Assembly: GCA_024762755.1 (NCBI GenBank)
Contig: JANTGX010000035.1
Coordinates: 1-13,774 of the forward strand
DNA length: 13,774 nt
Direction of reading: 5' to 3'
From: Gammaproteobacteria bacterium
GTDB lineage: Bacteria > Pseudomonadota > Gammaproteobacteria > SZUA-152
The position numbers and the translations under genes are program-made. Shown here one piece after another: positions 1 through 6,921 of the stretch (position 1 is the stretch's first letter; the number at the start of each line of letters is the position of its first letter). The notes under the pieces are model-generated. The model saw only the letters and a list, made by a program, of their open reading frames with translations, searched no databases and was not told where the DNA came from.

Positions 1-1
1 C

Positions 2-553
2 GCCGGCACCAAGTGGAACTTCCTGCCCTTCCGCCCTGGCCTGGTGGGCGGCCACTGCATCGGCGTCGACCCCTACTACCTGACGCACAAGGCGCAGGAG
101 ATCGGCTACCACCCGGAGATCATCCTCGCCGGACGGCGCATCAACGACGGCATGGGCAGCCACGTGGTGCAGCGGGTGGTGAAACTGATGACGCAGAACC
201 GCATCCACGCGGTGGACGCCCGCGTGCTCATCCTCGGCTTCACCTTCAAGGAGAACTGCCCCGACCTGCGCAACACCCGGGTCATCGACATGATCGAGGA
301 ATTCGACGACTACCACGCCAACGTGGACGTCTACGATCCCTGGGTCGACGCCGACGAACTGGAACGCGAATACGGCTTCCGCCCCATCGACAGGCTGGCG
401 GACGGCCAGTACGACGCCATCGTCCTCGCCGTGGCCCATGACCAATTCCGCGAGATGGGCATCGACGCCATCCACGCCCTGGGCAAGGACCGGCACATCC
501 TGTTCGACGTGAAGAACATCCTCCCCGCTGACCGGGTGGACGACCGCCTGTAA
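2..553 (+). CDS. Nucleotide-sugar dehydrogenase (UDP-GlcNAc/UDP-GalNAc 6-dehydrogenase type), 3' part
   Basis: This gene enters from the left edge; codons are in frame from base 2 and stop with TAA at 551-553, giving about 183 C-terminal residues of a family usually 420-430 long. The enzyme oxidises C6 of a UDP-N-acetylhexosamine (or UDP-glucose) to the uronic acid with two NAD+, in the cytoplasm, to supply a surface polysaccharide. The active-site block GGHCIGVDPYYL is intact (catalytic Cys codon at 56-58), preceded by the substrate-loop residues KWNFLPF-PGLVGG. The C-terminal NAD/UDP-binding domain follows, with the typical LGFTFKENCPDLRNT segment. The wording of these motifs is closer to TviB/WbpO-type dehydrogenases than to UDP-glucose dehydrogenase; the exact substrate is inferred, not seen. 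It lies 29 bases upstream of an epimerase on the same strand, a standard capsule or O-antigen pairing. Confidence 0.93.
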   Translation, partial: AGTKWNFLPFRPGLVGGHCIGVDPYYLTHKAQEIGYHPEIILAGRRINDGMGSHVVQRVVKLMTQNRIHAVDARVLILGFTFKENCPDLRNTRVIDMIEEFDDYHANVDVYDPWVDADELEREYGFRPIDRLADGQYDAIVLAVAHDQFREMGIDAIHALGKDRHILFDVKNILPADRVDDRL

Positions 554-582
554 TCCCCAGCGACGCCATCAAAGGATCATCC

Positions 583-1590
583 ATGAAAGTACTCATCACC
601 GGAACCGCCGGCTTCATCGGCAGCCAGCTGGCCCTGCGCCTGCTGGCACGTGGCGACGAGGTGGTCGGCATCGACAACCTCAACGACTACTACGACGTCA
701 GCCTCAAGGAGGCGCGTCTGGCCCGGCTGCACCCGCACGCCGGTTTCACCGAGGCGCGCATCGACATCGAAGACCGCCCGGCCATGGAGGCCCTGTTCGC
801 CGAACACAAGCCCAACAAGGTGGTCAACCTGGCCGCCCAGGCCGGCGTGCGCTACTCCCTGGAGAACCCGCACTCCTACGTGGAGAGCAACATCGTCGGC
901 TTCATGAACATCCTCGAGGGCTGCCGCTACAACGGCGTCGAGCACCTCGTCTACGCCTCCTCCAGCTCGGTGTACGGCGCCAACACCAACATGCCCTTCT
1001 CCATCCACAACAACGTGGATCACCCGCTGAGCATGTACGCAGCCACCAAGAAGGCCAACGAGCTGATGGCCCACACCTACAGCCATCTCTACGACCTGCC
1101 CACCACCGGCCTGCGCTTCTTCACCGTCTACGGCCCCTGGGGCCGTCCTGACATGGCGCTGTTCCTGTTCACGCGCAAGATCCTCGCCGGCGAGCCCATC
1201 GACGTCTTCAACCACGGCAAGCACCGGCGCGACTTCACCTACATCGACGACATCGTCGAGGGCGTGATCCGCACCCTGGACCGCGTGGCCGAGCCCAACC
1301 CGGACTGGAACGGCAAGCACCCCGACCCCGGCACCTCCAGCGCCCCCTATCGCCTGTACAACATCGGCAACAATGCCCCGGTGGAGCTGATGCACTACAT
1401 CAAGGTGCTGGAAGACTGCCTGGGCAAGAAGGCGGAGATGAACATGTTGCCGCTGCAGCCGGGCGACGTACCGGACACCTATGCCGACGTGGACGACCTG
1501 GTGAAGGAAGTGGGTTACAAGCCCGCCACCAGCGTGGAGGACGGTGTGGCCCGTTTCGTCGAATGGTATCGCGACTACTACCAAGTGTGA
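583..1590 (+). CDS. NAD-dependent epimerase, UDP-glucuronate 4-epimerase type
   Basis: A 335-residue extended short-chain dehydrogenase/reductase that most resembles UDP-glucuronate 4-epimerases (CapI/LspL group), which interconvert UDP-glucuronate and UDP-galacturonate in the cytoplasm. The NAD-binding motif G-T-A-G-F-I-G sits at residues 7-13, the SSSSVYG block with the catalytic Ser/Thr around 126-132, and the catalytic pair Tyr152/Lys156 in YAATK. The block DNLNDYYDVSLK near residue 31 is typical of this subgroup. Length is normal for the family. The ATG at 583 is supported by AAAGGA at 571-576. It follows the dehydrogenase closely, so the two enzymes plausibly act in sequence: oxidation to the uronic acid, then C4 inversion. 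An N-acetylhexosaminuronate substrate is also possible, given the upstream partner. Confidence 0.93.
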   Translation: MKVLITGTAGFIGSQLALRLLARGDEVVGIDNLNDYYDVSLKEARLARLHPHAGFTEARIDIEDRPAMEALFAEHKPNKVVNLAAQAGVRYSLENPHSYVESNIVGFMNILEGCRYNGVEHLVYASSSSVYGANTNMPFSIHNNVDHPLSMYAATKKANELMAHTYSHLYDLPTTGLRFFTVYGPWGRPDMALFLFTRKILAGEPIDVFNHGKHRRDFTYIDDIVEGVIRTLDRVAEPNPDWNGKHPDPGTSSAPYRLYNIGNNAPVELMHYIKVLEDCLGKKAEMNMLPLQPGDVPDTYADVDDLVKEVGYKPATSVEDGVARFVEWYRDYYQV

Positions 1591-2036
1591 GCGGGGGCCG
1601 GCGGGGTGCGGCCCGGTGGCGCCCCGGCCTGCTGCTCCTCACCCTGCTGGCCTGCCCGCCCGCCTGGAGCGCCGAGCCACCGCGCACGCCGGAGACGATC
1701 CCCGGCAGCACTCGGGTGGACGCCGAAGAGCTCATCGGCCTGGTGGAACGCCTGCCGCGACTGGTGATCATCGACTCGCGCATCCGCGGTGACCGCAAGC
1801 AGGGCTACATCGAGGGATCCCTCAGTCTGCCCGACACCGAGACCGACTGTGCCAGCCTGGCACGCCTGTTGCCCGATCCGGCGCAGCCGGTGTTGTTCTA
1901 TTGCAACGGTGTGAAGTGCGGGCGCAGCGGCCACGCCGTGACCATCGCCATCACCTGCGGCTATCGCAACGTCTACTGGTTCCGCGGCGGCTTTCAGGAA
2001 TGGCGGGCCAAGGGCTATCCCTATCTGCAGGAGTGA
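1587..2036 (+). CDS. Secreted rhodanese-like domain protein
   Basis: A single-domain rhodanese homologue of 149 residues if started at the GTG at 1587, whose bases overlap the TGA of the epimerase (GTGA coupling). An ATG at 1563, inside the epimerase, would add eight residues; I prefer the GTG because it leaves a compact signal peptide. That peptide has a basic stretch (RRGAARWR), a leucine-rich core and a probable cleavage after AWSA (residue 29), so the protein should be periplasmic. The mature part has the rhodanese features IIDSR (58-64), GYIEGSLSLPD and the active-site loop FYCNGVKCGRS with Cys106 as probable sulfur-carrying cysteine, plus a second Cys111. Such proteins transfer or bind persulfide sulfur or act in thiol redox; the substrate here is unknown. 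The last 25 bases of the gene occur again at 2135-2159 beyond a REPIN-like element. Confidence 0.85.
   Translation: MSGGRRGAARWRPGLLLLTLLACPPAWSAEPPRTPETIPGSTRVDAEELIGLVERLPRLVIIDSRIRGDRKQGYIEGSLSLPDTETDCASLARLLPDPAQPVLFYCNGVKCGRSGHAVTIAITCGYRNVYWFRGGFQEWRAKGYPYLQE
2012..2036 (+). repeat. 25-bp direct repeat, left copy (rhodanese gene tail)
   Basis: The last eight codons and stop of the rhodanese gene (starting GGGCTATCCC and ending GAGTGA) recur at 2135-2159 with a single mismatch (GAG versus GAA before the stop). The two copies bracket the inverted hairpin pair at 2051-2134. The duplication includes the TGA stop, so the rhodanese frame is undisturbed. Confidence 0.85.
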
Positions 2037-2050
2037 GGACTACCTGGATC

Positions 2051-2134
2051 GTAGGTTGGGATGAGCCTGCGAATCCCAACGCAGTGCACGGCCGAGCCGC
2101 CTCATGTTGGGGTTCGTTCCTCACCCCAAACTAC
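2051..2134. repeat. REPIN-like element: two inverted GTAG hairpins
   Basis: Two REP-type hairpins face each other. The first, on + at 2051-2080, starts GTAG and folds as GTTGGGAT / ATCCCAAC around a TGAGCCTGCGA-type loop. The second, on - at 2106-2134, also starts GTAG and folds as TTGGGGT / ACCCCAA with the related core TGAGGAACGAA. The outer ends form imperfect terminal inverted repeats (GTAGGTTGGG against GTAGTTTGGG). A 5' GTAG before an imperfect palindrome is the known recognition signature of RAYT transposases, and one is encoded at the right edge of this window. The element lies between the convergent rhodanese and dnaQ genes, a usual place for REPs, where it may also act as a transcription block. 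The assignment rests on structure, not on a copy count. Confidence 0.75.
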
Positions 2135-2159
2135 GGGCTATCCCTATCTGCAGGAATGA
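2135..2159 (+). repeat. 25-bp direct repeat, right copy
   Basis: This is the second copy of the rhodanese gene tail, 24 of 25 bases identical to 2012-2036 and including a TGA. It starts immediately after the outer end of the second GTAG hairpin and ends 18 bases before the dnaQ stop codon. It is not translated in its present position. Confidence 0.85.
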
Positions 2160-2177
2160 CCCGCTGACATCGGCCGC

Positions 2178-2891
2178 CTACTCCTCCGAGCGACCCCACA
2201 GGCACTGACCACCGCTGGCCTCGTCGATGGCCGCCAGGCGCGCCTCGTGCGCCGCCCGCTCGGCCTCGTCGGCACGGATCACGCGCAGCGCCGGGCGCCC
2301 GGCGGGCAGGCGCCGGATCTCGTCGGCGAGCACCTCACCGGCATCTCCCTGCGCATCCAGCAAGAGGGCGGTCTGGCCGCCGGTCATCATCAGATAGACG
2401 TCGGCCAGGATCTCCGCGTCCAGCAGGGCGCCATGCAGCTCACGATGGGCGTTGTCGATGTCGTAGCGGCGACAAAGGGCGTCCAGGCTGTTCTTCTGCC
2501 CCGGGTGCATCTGCCGCGCCAGGGACAAGGTGTCGAGGATGCCGCAGTAGTCCTCGATACGGCCGTAGTCGCCGTCGAGCAGGGCCAGTTCGTGATTGAG
2601 GAAGCCCACGTCGAAGGGGGCATTGTGGATCACCAGCTCGGCGCCGCGCACGAAATCGAGGAAGTCGTCCACCACATCGGCGAAGCGCGGCTTGTCGGCG
2701 AGGAACTCGTTGCTGATGCCGTGCACCTCGATGGCGCCCTCATCGATGGCCCGATCCGGCTGCAGATACTGATGGAAGTGGTTTCCCGTAGTTCGCCGTT
2801 CCACCACCTCGACACAGCCGATCTCGATCACCCGGTGCCCTTGCGAGGGCTCCAGGCCGGTGGTCTCCGTATCCAGCACGATCTGCCGCAT
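2178..2891 (-). CDS. dnaQ: DNA polymerase III epsilon subunit (3'-5' proofreading exonuclease)
   Basis: This 237-residue protein is the proofreading exonuclease of the replicative polymerase and binds the alpha and theta subunits in the core. The DEDDh-family motifs are complete: ExoI DTETTG (Asp7, Glu9), ExoII HNAPFD (Asp94) and ExoIII with His153 and Asp158 in HGALLDAE. Length is close to the 243 residues of the E. coli protein. The segment after about residue 180 matches the position of the alpha-binding tail and is less conserved, ending in a tryptophan-containing tail. The ATG at 2891 is chosen because MRQIVLDTETTG places the motif at the usual distance from the N-terminus; the frame stays open upstream, but that extension only overlaps rnhA. 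GGGGGG-rich sequence just upstream may serve as ribosome binding site. It is the last gene of a three-gene operon, five bases after rnhA. Confidence 0.97.
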   Translation of the reverse strand: MRQIVLDTETTGLEPSQGHRVIEIGCVEVVERRTTGNHFHQYLQPDRAIDEGAIEVHGISNEFLADKPRFADVVDDFLDFVRGAELVIHNAPFDVGFLNHELALLDGDYGRIEDYCGILDTLSLARQMHPGQKNSLDALCRRYDIDNAHRELHGALLDAEILADVYLMMTGGQTALLLDAQGDAGEVLADEIRRLPAGRPALRVIRADEAERAAHEARLAAIDEASGGQCLWGRSEE

Positions 2892-2896
2892 GTGTA

Positions 2897-3361
2897 TCAG
2901 CCCCCCACCTTGTCTGCGCCCTGCGACAGCTCGTCGATGCCGCGGTTGGCCAGCTGGTCGGCGCGCTCGTTCTCCACGTGGCCGGTATGGCCGCGGACCC
3001 ACTCCCATTCCACTTGGTGCTGGGACAGGGCGCGATCCAGGCGCTTCCAAAGATCGATGTTCTTCACCGGCTTCTTCGCCGCCGTCTGCCAGTTGCGCCG
3101 CTTCCAGTTGTCCATCCACTCGGTGATGCCCTTCATGACGTATTGCGAGTCGGTGGTCAGACGCACCTTGCAGGGGCGCTTGAGGCTCTCCAGGCCACGA
3201 ATGGCGGCCATCAGCTCCATGCGGTTGTTGGTCGTCTCGGCCTCGCCGCCGTGCAGCTCCTTCTCCACCTCGCCCGCACGGATCAAGACCCCCCAGCCAC
3301 CCGGACCGGGGTTACCGCGGCAGGCGCCATCGGTAAACAATTCGATTACTTTCTCACTCAT
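2897..3361 (-). CDS. rnhA: Ribonuclease HI
   Basis: A 154-residue RNase HI, which cuts the RNA strand of RNA-DNA hybrids (R-loops, lagging-strand primers) in the cytoplasm using Mg2+. All catalytic positions are visible: Asp11 in FTDGACRGNPG, Glu49 in NNRMEL, Asp71 in TTDSQYV, His125 in RGHTGH and Asp135 in NERADQLAN. The basic protrusion (handle region) is present as NWKRRNWQTAAKKPVKN near residues 85-101. Length and motif spacing match the E. coli enzyme almost exactly. It starts 26 bases after the methyltransferase stop and ends five bases before dnaQ, so the three genes are likely co-transcribed. In E. coli rnhA and dnaQ are neighbours but divergent; head-to-tail order as here is common in other gammaproteobacteria. 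Confidence 0.98.
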   Translation of the reverse strand: MSEKVIELFTDGACRGNPGPGGWGVLIRAGEVEKELHGGEAETTNNRMELMAAIRGLESLKRPCKVRLTTDSQYVMKGITEWMDNWKRRNWQTAAKKPVKNIDLWKRLDRALSQHQVEWEWVRGHTGHVENERADQLANRGIDELSQGADKVGG

Positions 3362-3387
3362 ATCGCTCGCTCGTCTTGGTCATGAAG

Positions 3388-4218
3388 TTAGTCGGTGTGC
3401 TCTCTCTGCGGGTTGCCCAGGCCGGGATCGCCGAGGCGGGAGTTGCCGGCCAGACCCACTCCGGCCAGGCTCGGCCGCCGGGCACGCCAGCGGTTCTCTA
3501 TCGGCGTCAGGCCGATGACGCGCTTCTTCGCCAACACCACATAGCCGGCACCGAATACCGGCCACCAACGCCGCCCCAGCCGCTCGAGAAAACGCAGCCG
3601 ATGCATGAGGCCACGGTGACGCAGGGGTGGACGGTAGAAATAGTGTTCACATTGGACAATGTCGAAACCCAGCAGTTGCAGCCAGTCCTTGAGCCGCGCC
3701 GGGCGGATGAAGTGACCGCACCACGGTGGCCGGCCGCGCCAGCCCAAGGCGAGACGCCACAACATCCAGGGGCTCCAGGGATTGAAGCCCAGCACCACCA
3801 CGTGGCCCTCGGGGATCAGCACCCGGTCGACCTCGCGCAGCACCTGGTGGGGATCCTGGGTGAACTCCAGGGTATGCGGCATGATCACCACGTCGATGCT
3901 GTCCCCGGCGATGGGCAGCCAGTCGGGCAGCCCCCGCAACACATTGCGCAGGCGCTCGCCGGGGGGCGGATCGAGCCGCACGTGGGGGTCCTGCACGATG
4001 CAATGGGGGATGCGCGAGCTGCTCAGGCTCTCTTTGGAGTAGTAGTCACCCAACTGCAGCAGGTGATAGCCGAACAGGTTGGGCAGTATCCGACGCAGTT
4101 GGGCCCGCTCCTCCGCCTGGAACCAGCGCCCGGGGAGACGGCCGAACCAGGCGCGCATGCGGCGGGTGGTCTCCTCGCCCGTGGCGCAACGCATCCAACC
4201 CATCACCCGTTTCTTCAC
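3388..4218 (-). CDS. SAM-dependent methyltransferase (YafS-like)
   Basis: About 276 residues of a class I methyltransferase of the type encoded next to gloB and rnhA in gammaproteobacteria (YafS in E. coli); the substrate is not known. Visible features are a degenerate SAM-binding strand (LLQLGDYY, around residue 55), an acidic strand-loop (IAGDSIDVVIMPHTLEF, around 104-120) and the post-motif block EVDRVLIPEGHVVVLGFNPWS. The last roughly 40 residues are rich in Arg, Gly and Pro and look variable. Two GTG codons stand at 4221 and 4218; AGGAG just upstream is too close to the first, so I place the start at 4218. An ATG at 4203 is also possible but has no good ribosome site. It heads the operon with rnhA and dnaQ and is divergent from gloB. 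Confidence 0.85.
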   Translation of the reverse strand: MKKRVMGWMRCATGEETTRRMRAWFGRLPGRWFQAEERAQLRRILPNLFGYHLLQLGDYYSKESLSSSRIPHCIVQDPHVRLDPPPGERLRNVLRGLPDWLPIAGDSIDVVIMPHTLEFTQDPHQVLREVDRVLIPEGHVVVLGFNPWSPWMLWRLALGWRGRPPWCGHFIRPARLKDWLQLLGFDIVQCEHYFYRPPLRHRGLMHRLRFLERLGRRWWPVFGAGYVVLAKKRVIGLTPIENRWRARRPSLAGVGLAGNSRLGDPGLGNPQREHTD

Positions 4219-4383
4219 CACCTCTCCTCGCTACCCTCGGCCGTACCCCGGCACATCCCGCCGGCCCCGTTTGCGAGGGGGCAAGGATACGCAGAATCCC
4301 CCGCAGCCACCAGCCACCGGCGCCTCCCCCGGGGGGAAAAACGGGCGTAGAATCCTTCCCCTATCCTGCCCATGGAGCCCGTC
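4219..4383. promoter_or_regulatory. Divergent intergenic region, methyltransferase operon / gloB
   Basis: These 165 bases separate the divergent methyltransferase-rnhA-dnaQ and gloB-mltD units and must carry promoters for both, but I see no convincing -35/-10 pair. TAGAAT at 4349-4354 could be a -10 for gloB. The block contains a C5G5 palindrome at 4326-4335 followed by an A-run. The gloB ribosome site GGAG lies at 4374-4377. Confidence 0.4.
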
Positions 4384-5175
4384 ATGCGTACCGTGCAAGC
4401 CGTCCCCGCCTTCGACGACAACTACATCTGGCTGTTCGGCCACGAACAGGGGCCCGAGGTCGCCATCGTCGACCCCGGCGATGCCCGGCCGGTGCTGGCG
4501 GCCATCGAGGCCCGTGGCCTGCGCCCGGTGGCCATCCTCGTCACCCACCACCACCCCGACCACACCGGCGGTATCGAGGAGATCCTCGCGCACCACCCGG
4601 TCCCCGTCTACGGACCGGCGCACGAGGACATCCCCCACCGCGAACACCCCCTGGCGGACGACGATCACCTGCCCCTGCCCGCCATTGGCGCCGCCCTGCA
4701 GGTGCTCGAGGTTCCCGGCCACACCCGCGGCCACATCGCCTACTATCAGCCGCCGGACCCGGCCGGTGGCGCCGTCCTGTTCCCGGGCGATACCCTGTTC
4801 ACCGCCGGTTGCGGGCGCCTGTTCGAGGGCACCCCGGCGCAGATGCAGCACGCCCTCGACCGCCTGCGCGCCCTGCCCGACGACACCCTGGTCTATTGTG
4901 CCCACGAATACACCGAGGCCAACCTGGTCTTCGCCCACATCGCCGAACCGGAGAACGACGCCATCGCCCAGCGCCTGCAGGCCGTGCGTGCCGCCCGCCG
5001 TGAGGGCCAGGCCACCGTGCCGGCGCCCCTGGGGCTGGAAAAGGCCACCAACCCCTTCCTCCGCTGGGACGCCCCCAACCTGCTGCGTCACGCCGAACTT
5101 TTCGCCGGTCGTCCCTTGAAAACGGCCGTCGAGGTGTTCGCCGCCGTCCGCCACTGGAAAGACACCCTGGACTAG
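4384..5175 (+). CDS. gloB: Hydroxyacylglutathione hydrolase (glyoxalase II)
   Basis: A 263-residue metallo-beta-lactamase-fold enzyme that hydrolyses S-D-lactoylglutathione to D-lactate and glutathione, the second step of methylglyoxal detoxification, in the cytoplasm. The binuclear metal site is complete: THHHPDH (His55, His57, Asp59, His60), His113 in GHTRGH, Asp136 in FPGDTLF and His174 in CAHEY. The glyoxalase II-specific C-terminal substrate domain is present, with NPFLRW near the end. The ATG at 4384 is preferred over an ATG 12 bases upstream because GGAG at 4374-4377 is correctly spaced for it and family members begin close to the VPAFDDNY strand. mltD starts 18 bases downstream, so the pair is probably one operon, as the same neighbours are in E. 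coli. Confidence 0.97.
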   Translation: MRTVQAVPAFDDNYIWLFGHEQGPEVAIVDPGDARPVLAAIEARGLRPVAILVTHHHPDHTGGIEEILAHHPVPVYGPAHEDIPHREHPLADDDHLPLPAIGAALQVLEVPGHTRGHIAYYQPPDPAGGAVLFPGDTLFTAGCGRLFEGTPAQMQHALDRLRALPDDTLVYCAHEYTEANLVFAHIAEPENDAIAQRLQAVRAARREGQATVPAPLGLEKATNPFLRWDAPNLLRHAELFAGRPLKTAVEVFAAVRHWKDTLD

Positions 5176-5193
5176 CCGATATAGAATGACGAC

Positions 5194-6843
5194 ATGAAGC
5201 CATTCTGCCGACACCTCGACCCCCGCCCCTGGCCACGCGCCGCACGCCTGGCCCTCGCCCTGCTCCCCTGCACCACGCCGGCCGTCGCCGAGCACGCCCA
5301 CACCGTGGCCGAGTCCAACCGTGACCTGGTACAACACGCCGTGTTGTGGGAGAACATGGACTCACCGGAGTACAGCTGGCTGTCCGCCGCGCCCTTTCCC
5401 GAGGTCTCCGACAGCCAGGCCGATGCCCTGCCCGACCCCGACCTGTGGGAGCGCCTGCGCACCTCGTTCGCCCTCTCCGGCCACGACAACCCGGGCATCC
5501 GCCCCTATCTCGAGTGGTACGCCCGCAACCAGTCCTATCTGGACCGCGTGGTGGCACGCGCCCGGCCCTTCCTCTTCGACATCGTGGAACAGGTCGAGCA
5601 GCGCGGCATGCCCGGCGAGATCGCCCTGCTGCCGGTGGTGGAGAGCGCCTTTCAGCCCTTCGCCTACTCCCCCGGGCGCGCCGCCGGGATCTGGCAATTC
5701 ATCCCCGCCACCGGTCGCCGCTATGGCCTGAAACAGAACTGGTGGTACGACGGACGCCGCGACGTGCACGCCGCCACACGCGCCGCCCTGGACTATCTGC
5801 AGCGCCTCAACCGGCAATTCGACGGCGACTGGCTGCTCGCCCTGGCCGCCTACAACTCCGGCGAGGGCCGCGTGATGCGGGCCATGCGCAAGAATCGCAA
5901 GCGGGGCAAGCCCACCGATTTCTGGTCCCTCGACCTGCCCGACGAGACCCGGGGCTACGTACCCAAGCTGCTCGCCATCAGCGCCATCGTCGAAGACCCA
6001 CGCCGCTACGGCGCGCGCCTGACGCGCATCGCCAACGCCCCGCAGCTGGAACGGGTCGCCATCGGCTCACAGATCGACCTCGCCCTGGTGGCCGACCTGG
6101 CCGACATGGAGATCGCCGAGGTCTACCGCCTCAACCCCGCCTTCAACCGCTGGGCCACCGCGCCGGACGGCCCGCACACCCTGTGGTTGCCCATCGACCG
6201 TGCCGAGACCTTCGCCCAGCGCCTGGCCAAGCTGGGCAAACGCGAGCGCATCCGCTGGCAGCGCCACCGCATCCGCAATGGCGAGAACCTCGGCAGCATC
6301 GCCCGCCGCTACCAGACCAGTGTCGATCTGCTGCAGGAGGTCAACAACCTCGATGGCAAATGGATCCGCGCCGGCGACAACCTCATCATCCCCGTGGCCA
6401 CCAAGGACCTCAGTCACTACCTGAGTGAAGACCGCCGCCGTCGGGCCATCCAAAACACCCGGCGCCGCGGGCAAAAACTCGACTACACCGTGCGCCCCGG
6501 CGACACCTGGTGGGATCTCTCGCGCAAACACGGCGTCTCCACCGTCAAGCTGGCGCGCTGGAACGGCATGTCGCCGCGCGACCCCCTGTTCCCCGGCCAG
6601 CGCCTGGTCATCTGGAGCAAGAAGGGCGCCGGCCTGCAGACCAGCCTCGCCGCGCCGCCCTCCAGCGCCCGCCGGCAGAAGATCCACTATCGCGTGCGTC
6701 AGGGCGACTCCCTCGCCCGCATCGCCAAGCGCTTCCGCGTCACCATCGCCAAGCTGCGCCGGTGGAACCATTTGCCCAAGGGCAAATACCTCCAGCCCGG
6801 CCAGCGCCTGACCCTCTACGTGGACATCACGCGGCAGTCGTAG
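5194..6843 (+). CDS. mltD: Membrane-bound lytic murein transglycosylase D with three LysM repeats
   Basis: A 549-residue periplasmic enzyme that cleaves the MurNAc-GlcNAc bond of peptidoglycan with formation of 1,6-anhydro-MurNAc. The SLT fold spans about residues 125-265, with catalytic Glu150 in PVVESAFQP, then AAGIWQFIPATG and AAYNSGEGRV, all closely matching E. coli MltD. Three LysM peptidoglycan-binding repeats follow at about 357-400, 430-474 and 498-544; E. coli MltD has fewer. The N-terminus has a basic stretch, a hydrophobic core and a likely signal peptidase I site after AVA (residue 32). The only Cys near the core (residue 26, in ALLPC) has a Pro at -1 and fits a lipobox poorly, so the usual lipoprotein anchor may be missing. 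The start ATG at 5194 lies 18 bases after gloB. Confidence 0.96.
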   Translation: MKPFCRHLDPRPWPRAARLALALLPCTTPAVAEHAHTVAESNRDLVQHAVLWENMDSPEYSWLSAAPFPEVSDSQADALPDPDLWERLRTSFALSGHDNPGIRPYLEWYARNQSYLDRVVARARPFLFDIVEQVEQRGMPGEIALLPVVESAFQPFAYSPGRAAGIWQFIPATGRRYGLKQNWWYDGRRDVHAATRAALDYLQRLNRQFDGDWLLALAAYNSGEGRVMRAMRKNRKRGKPTDFWSLDLPDETRGYVPKLLAISAIVEDPRRYGARLTRIANAPQLERVAIGSQIDLALVADLADMEIAEVYRLNPAFNRWATAPDGPHTLWLPIDRAETFAQRLAKLGKRERIRWQRHRIRNGENLGSIARRYQTSVDLLQEVNNLDGKWIRAGDNLIIPVATKDLSHYLSEDRRRRAIQNTRRRGQKLDYTVRPGDTWWDLSRKHGVSTVKLARWNGMSPRDPLFPGQRLVIWSKKGAGLQTSLAAPPSSARRQKIHYRVRQGDSLARIAKRFRVTIAKLRRWNHLPKGKYLQPGQRLTLYVDITRQS

Positions 6844-6859
6844 GCCACACTCCCCCAGT

Positions 6860-6881
6860 GCCGGGATGCTTGACCCCCGGC
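6860..6881. terminator. Weak hairpin between convergent mltD and antiporter genes
   Basis: GCCGGG (6860-6865) can pair with CCCGGC (6876-6881) around a ten-base loop. It sits between the convergent mltD and antiporter genes and is followed on + by a pyrimidine-rich CCTTCTCT, not a true T-run. It may assist termination, but it is not a strong intrinsic terminator. Confidence 0.25.
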
Positions 6882-6921
6882 CCTTCTCTGACAGACGACT
6901 TCACTCCGCCGACCCGCCCGG

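Noticed and set aside
577..1584. Long open frame on the - strand opposite the epimerase
   Set aside because: It mirrors a certain gene, has valine/histidine/glycine-rich composition typical of antisense of high-GC coding DNA, and shows no domain.
2892..3119. N-terminal extension of dnaQ
   Set aside because: The frame is open, but the extension overlaps rnhA, has arginine-rich shadow composition, and the family begins right at the DTETTG strand.
4231..5337. 368-codon - strand frame opposite gloB
   Set aside because: It is an antisense shadow of gloB and the start of mltD with no recognisable motif.
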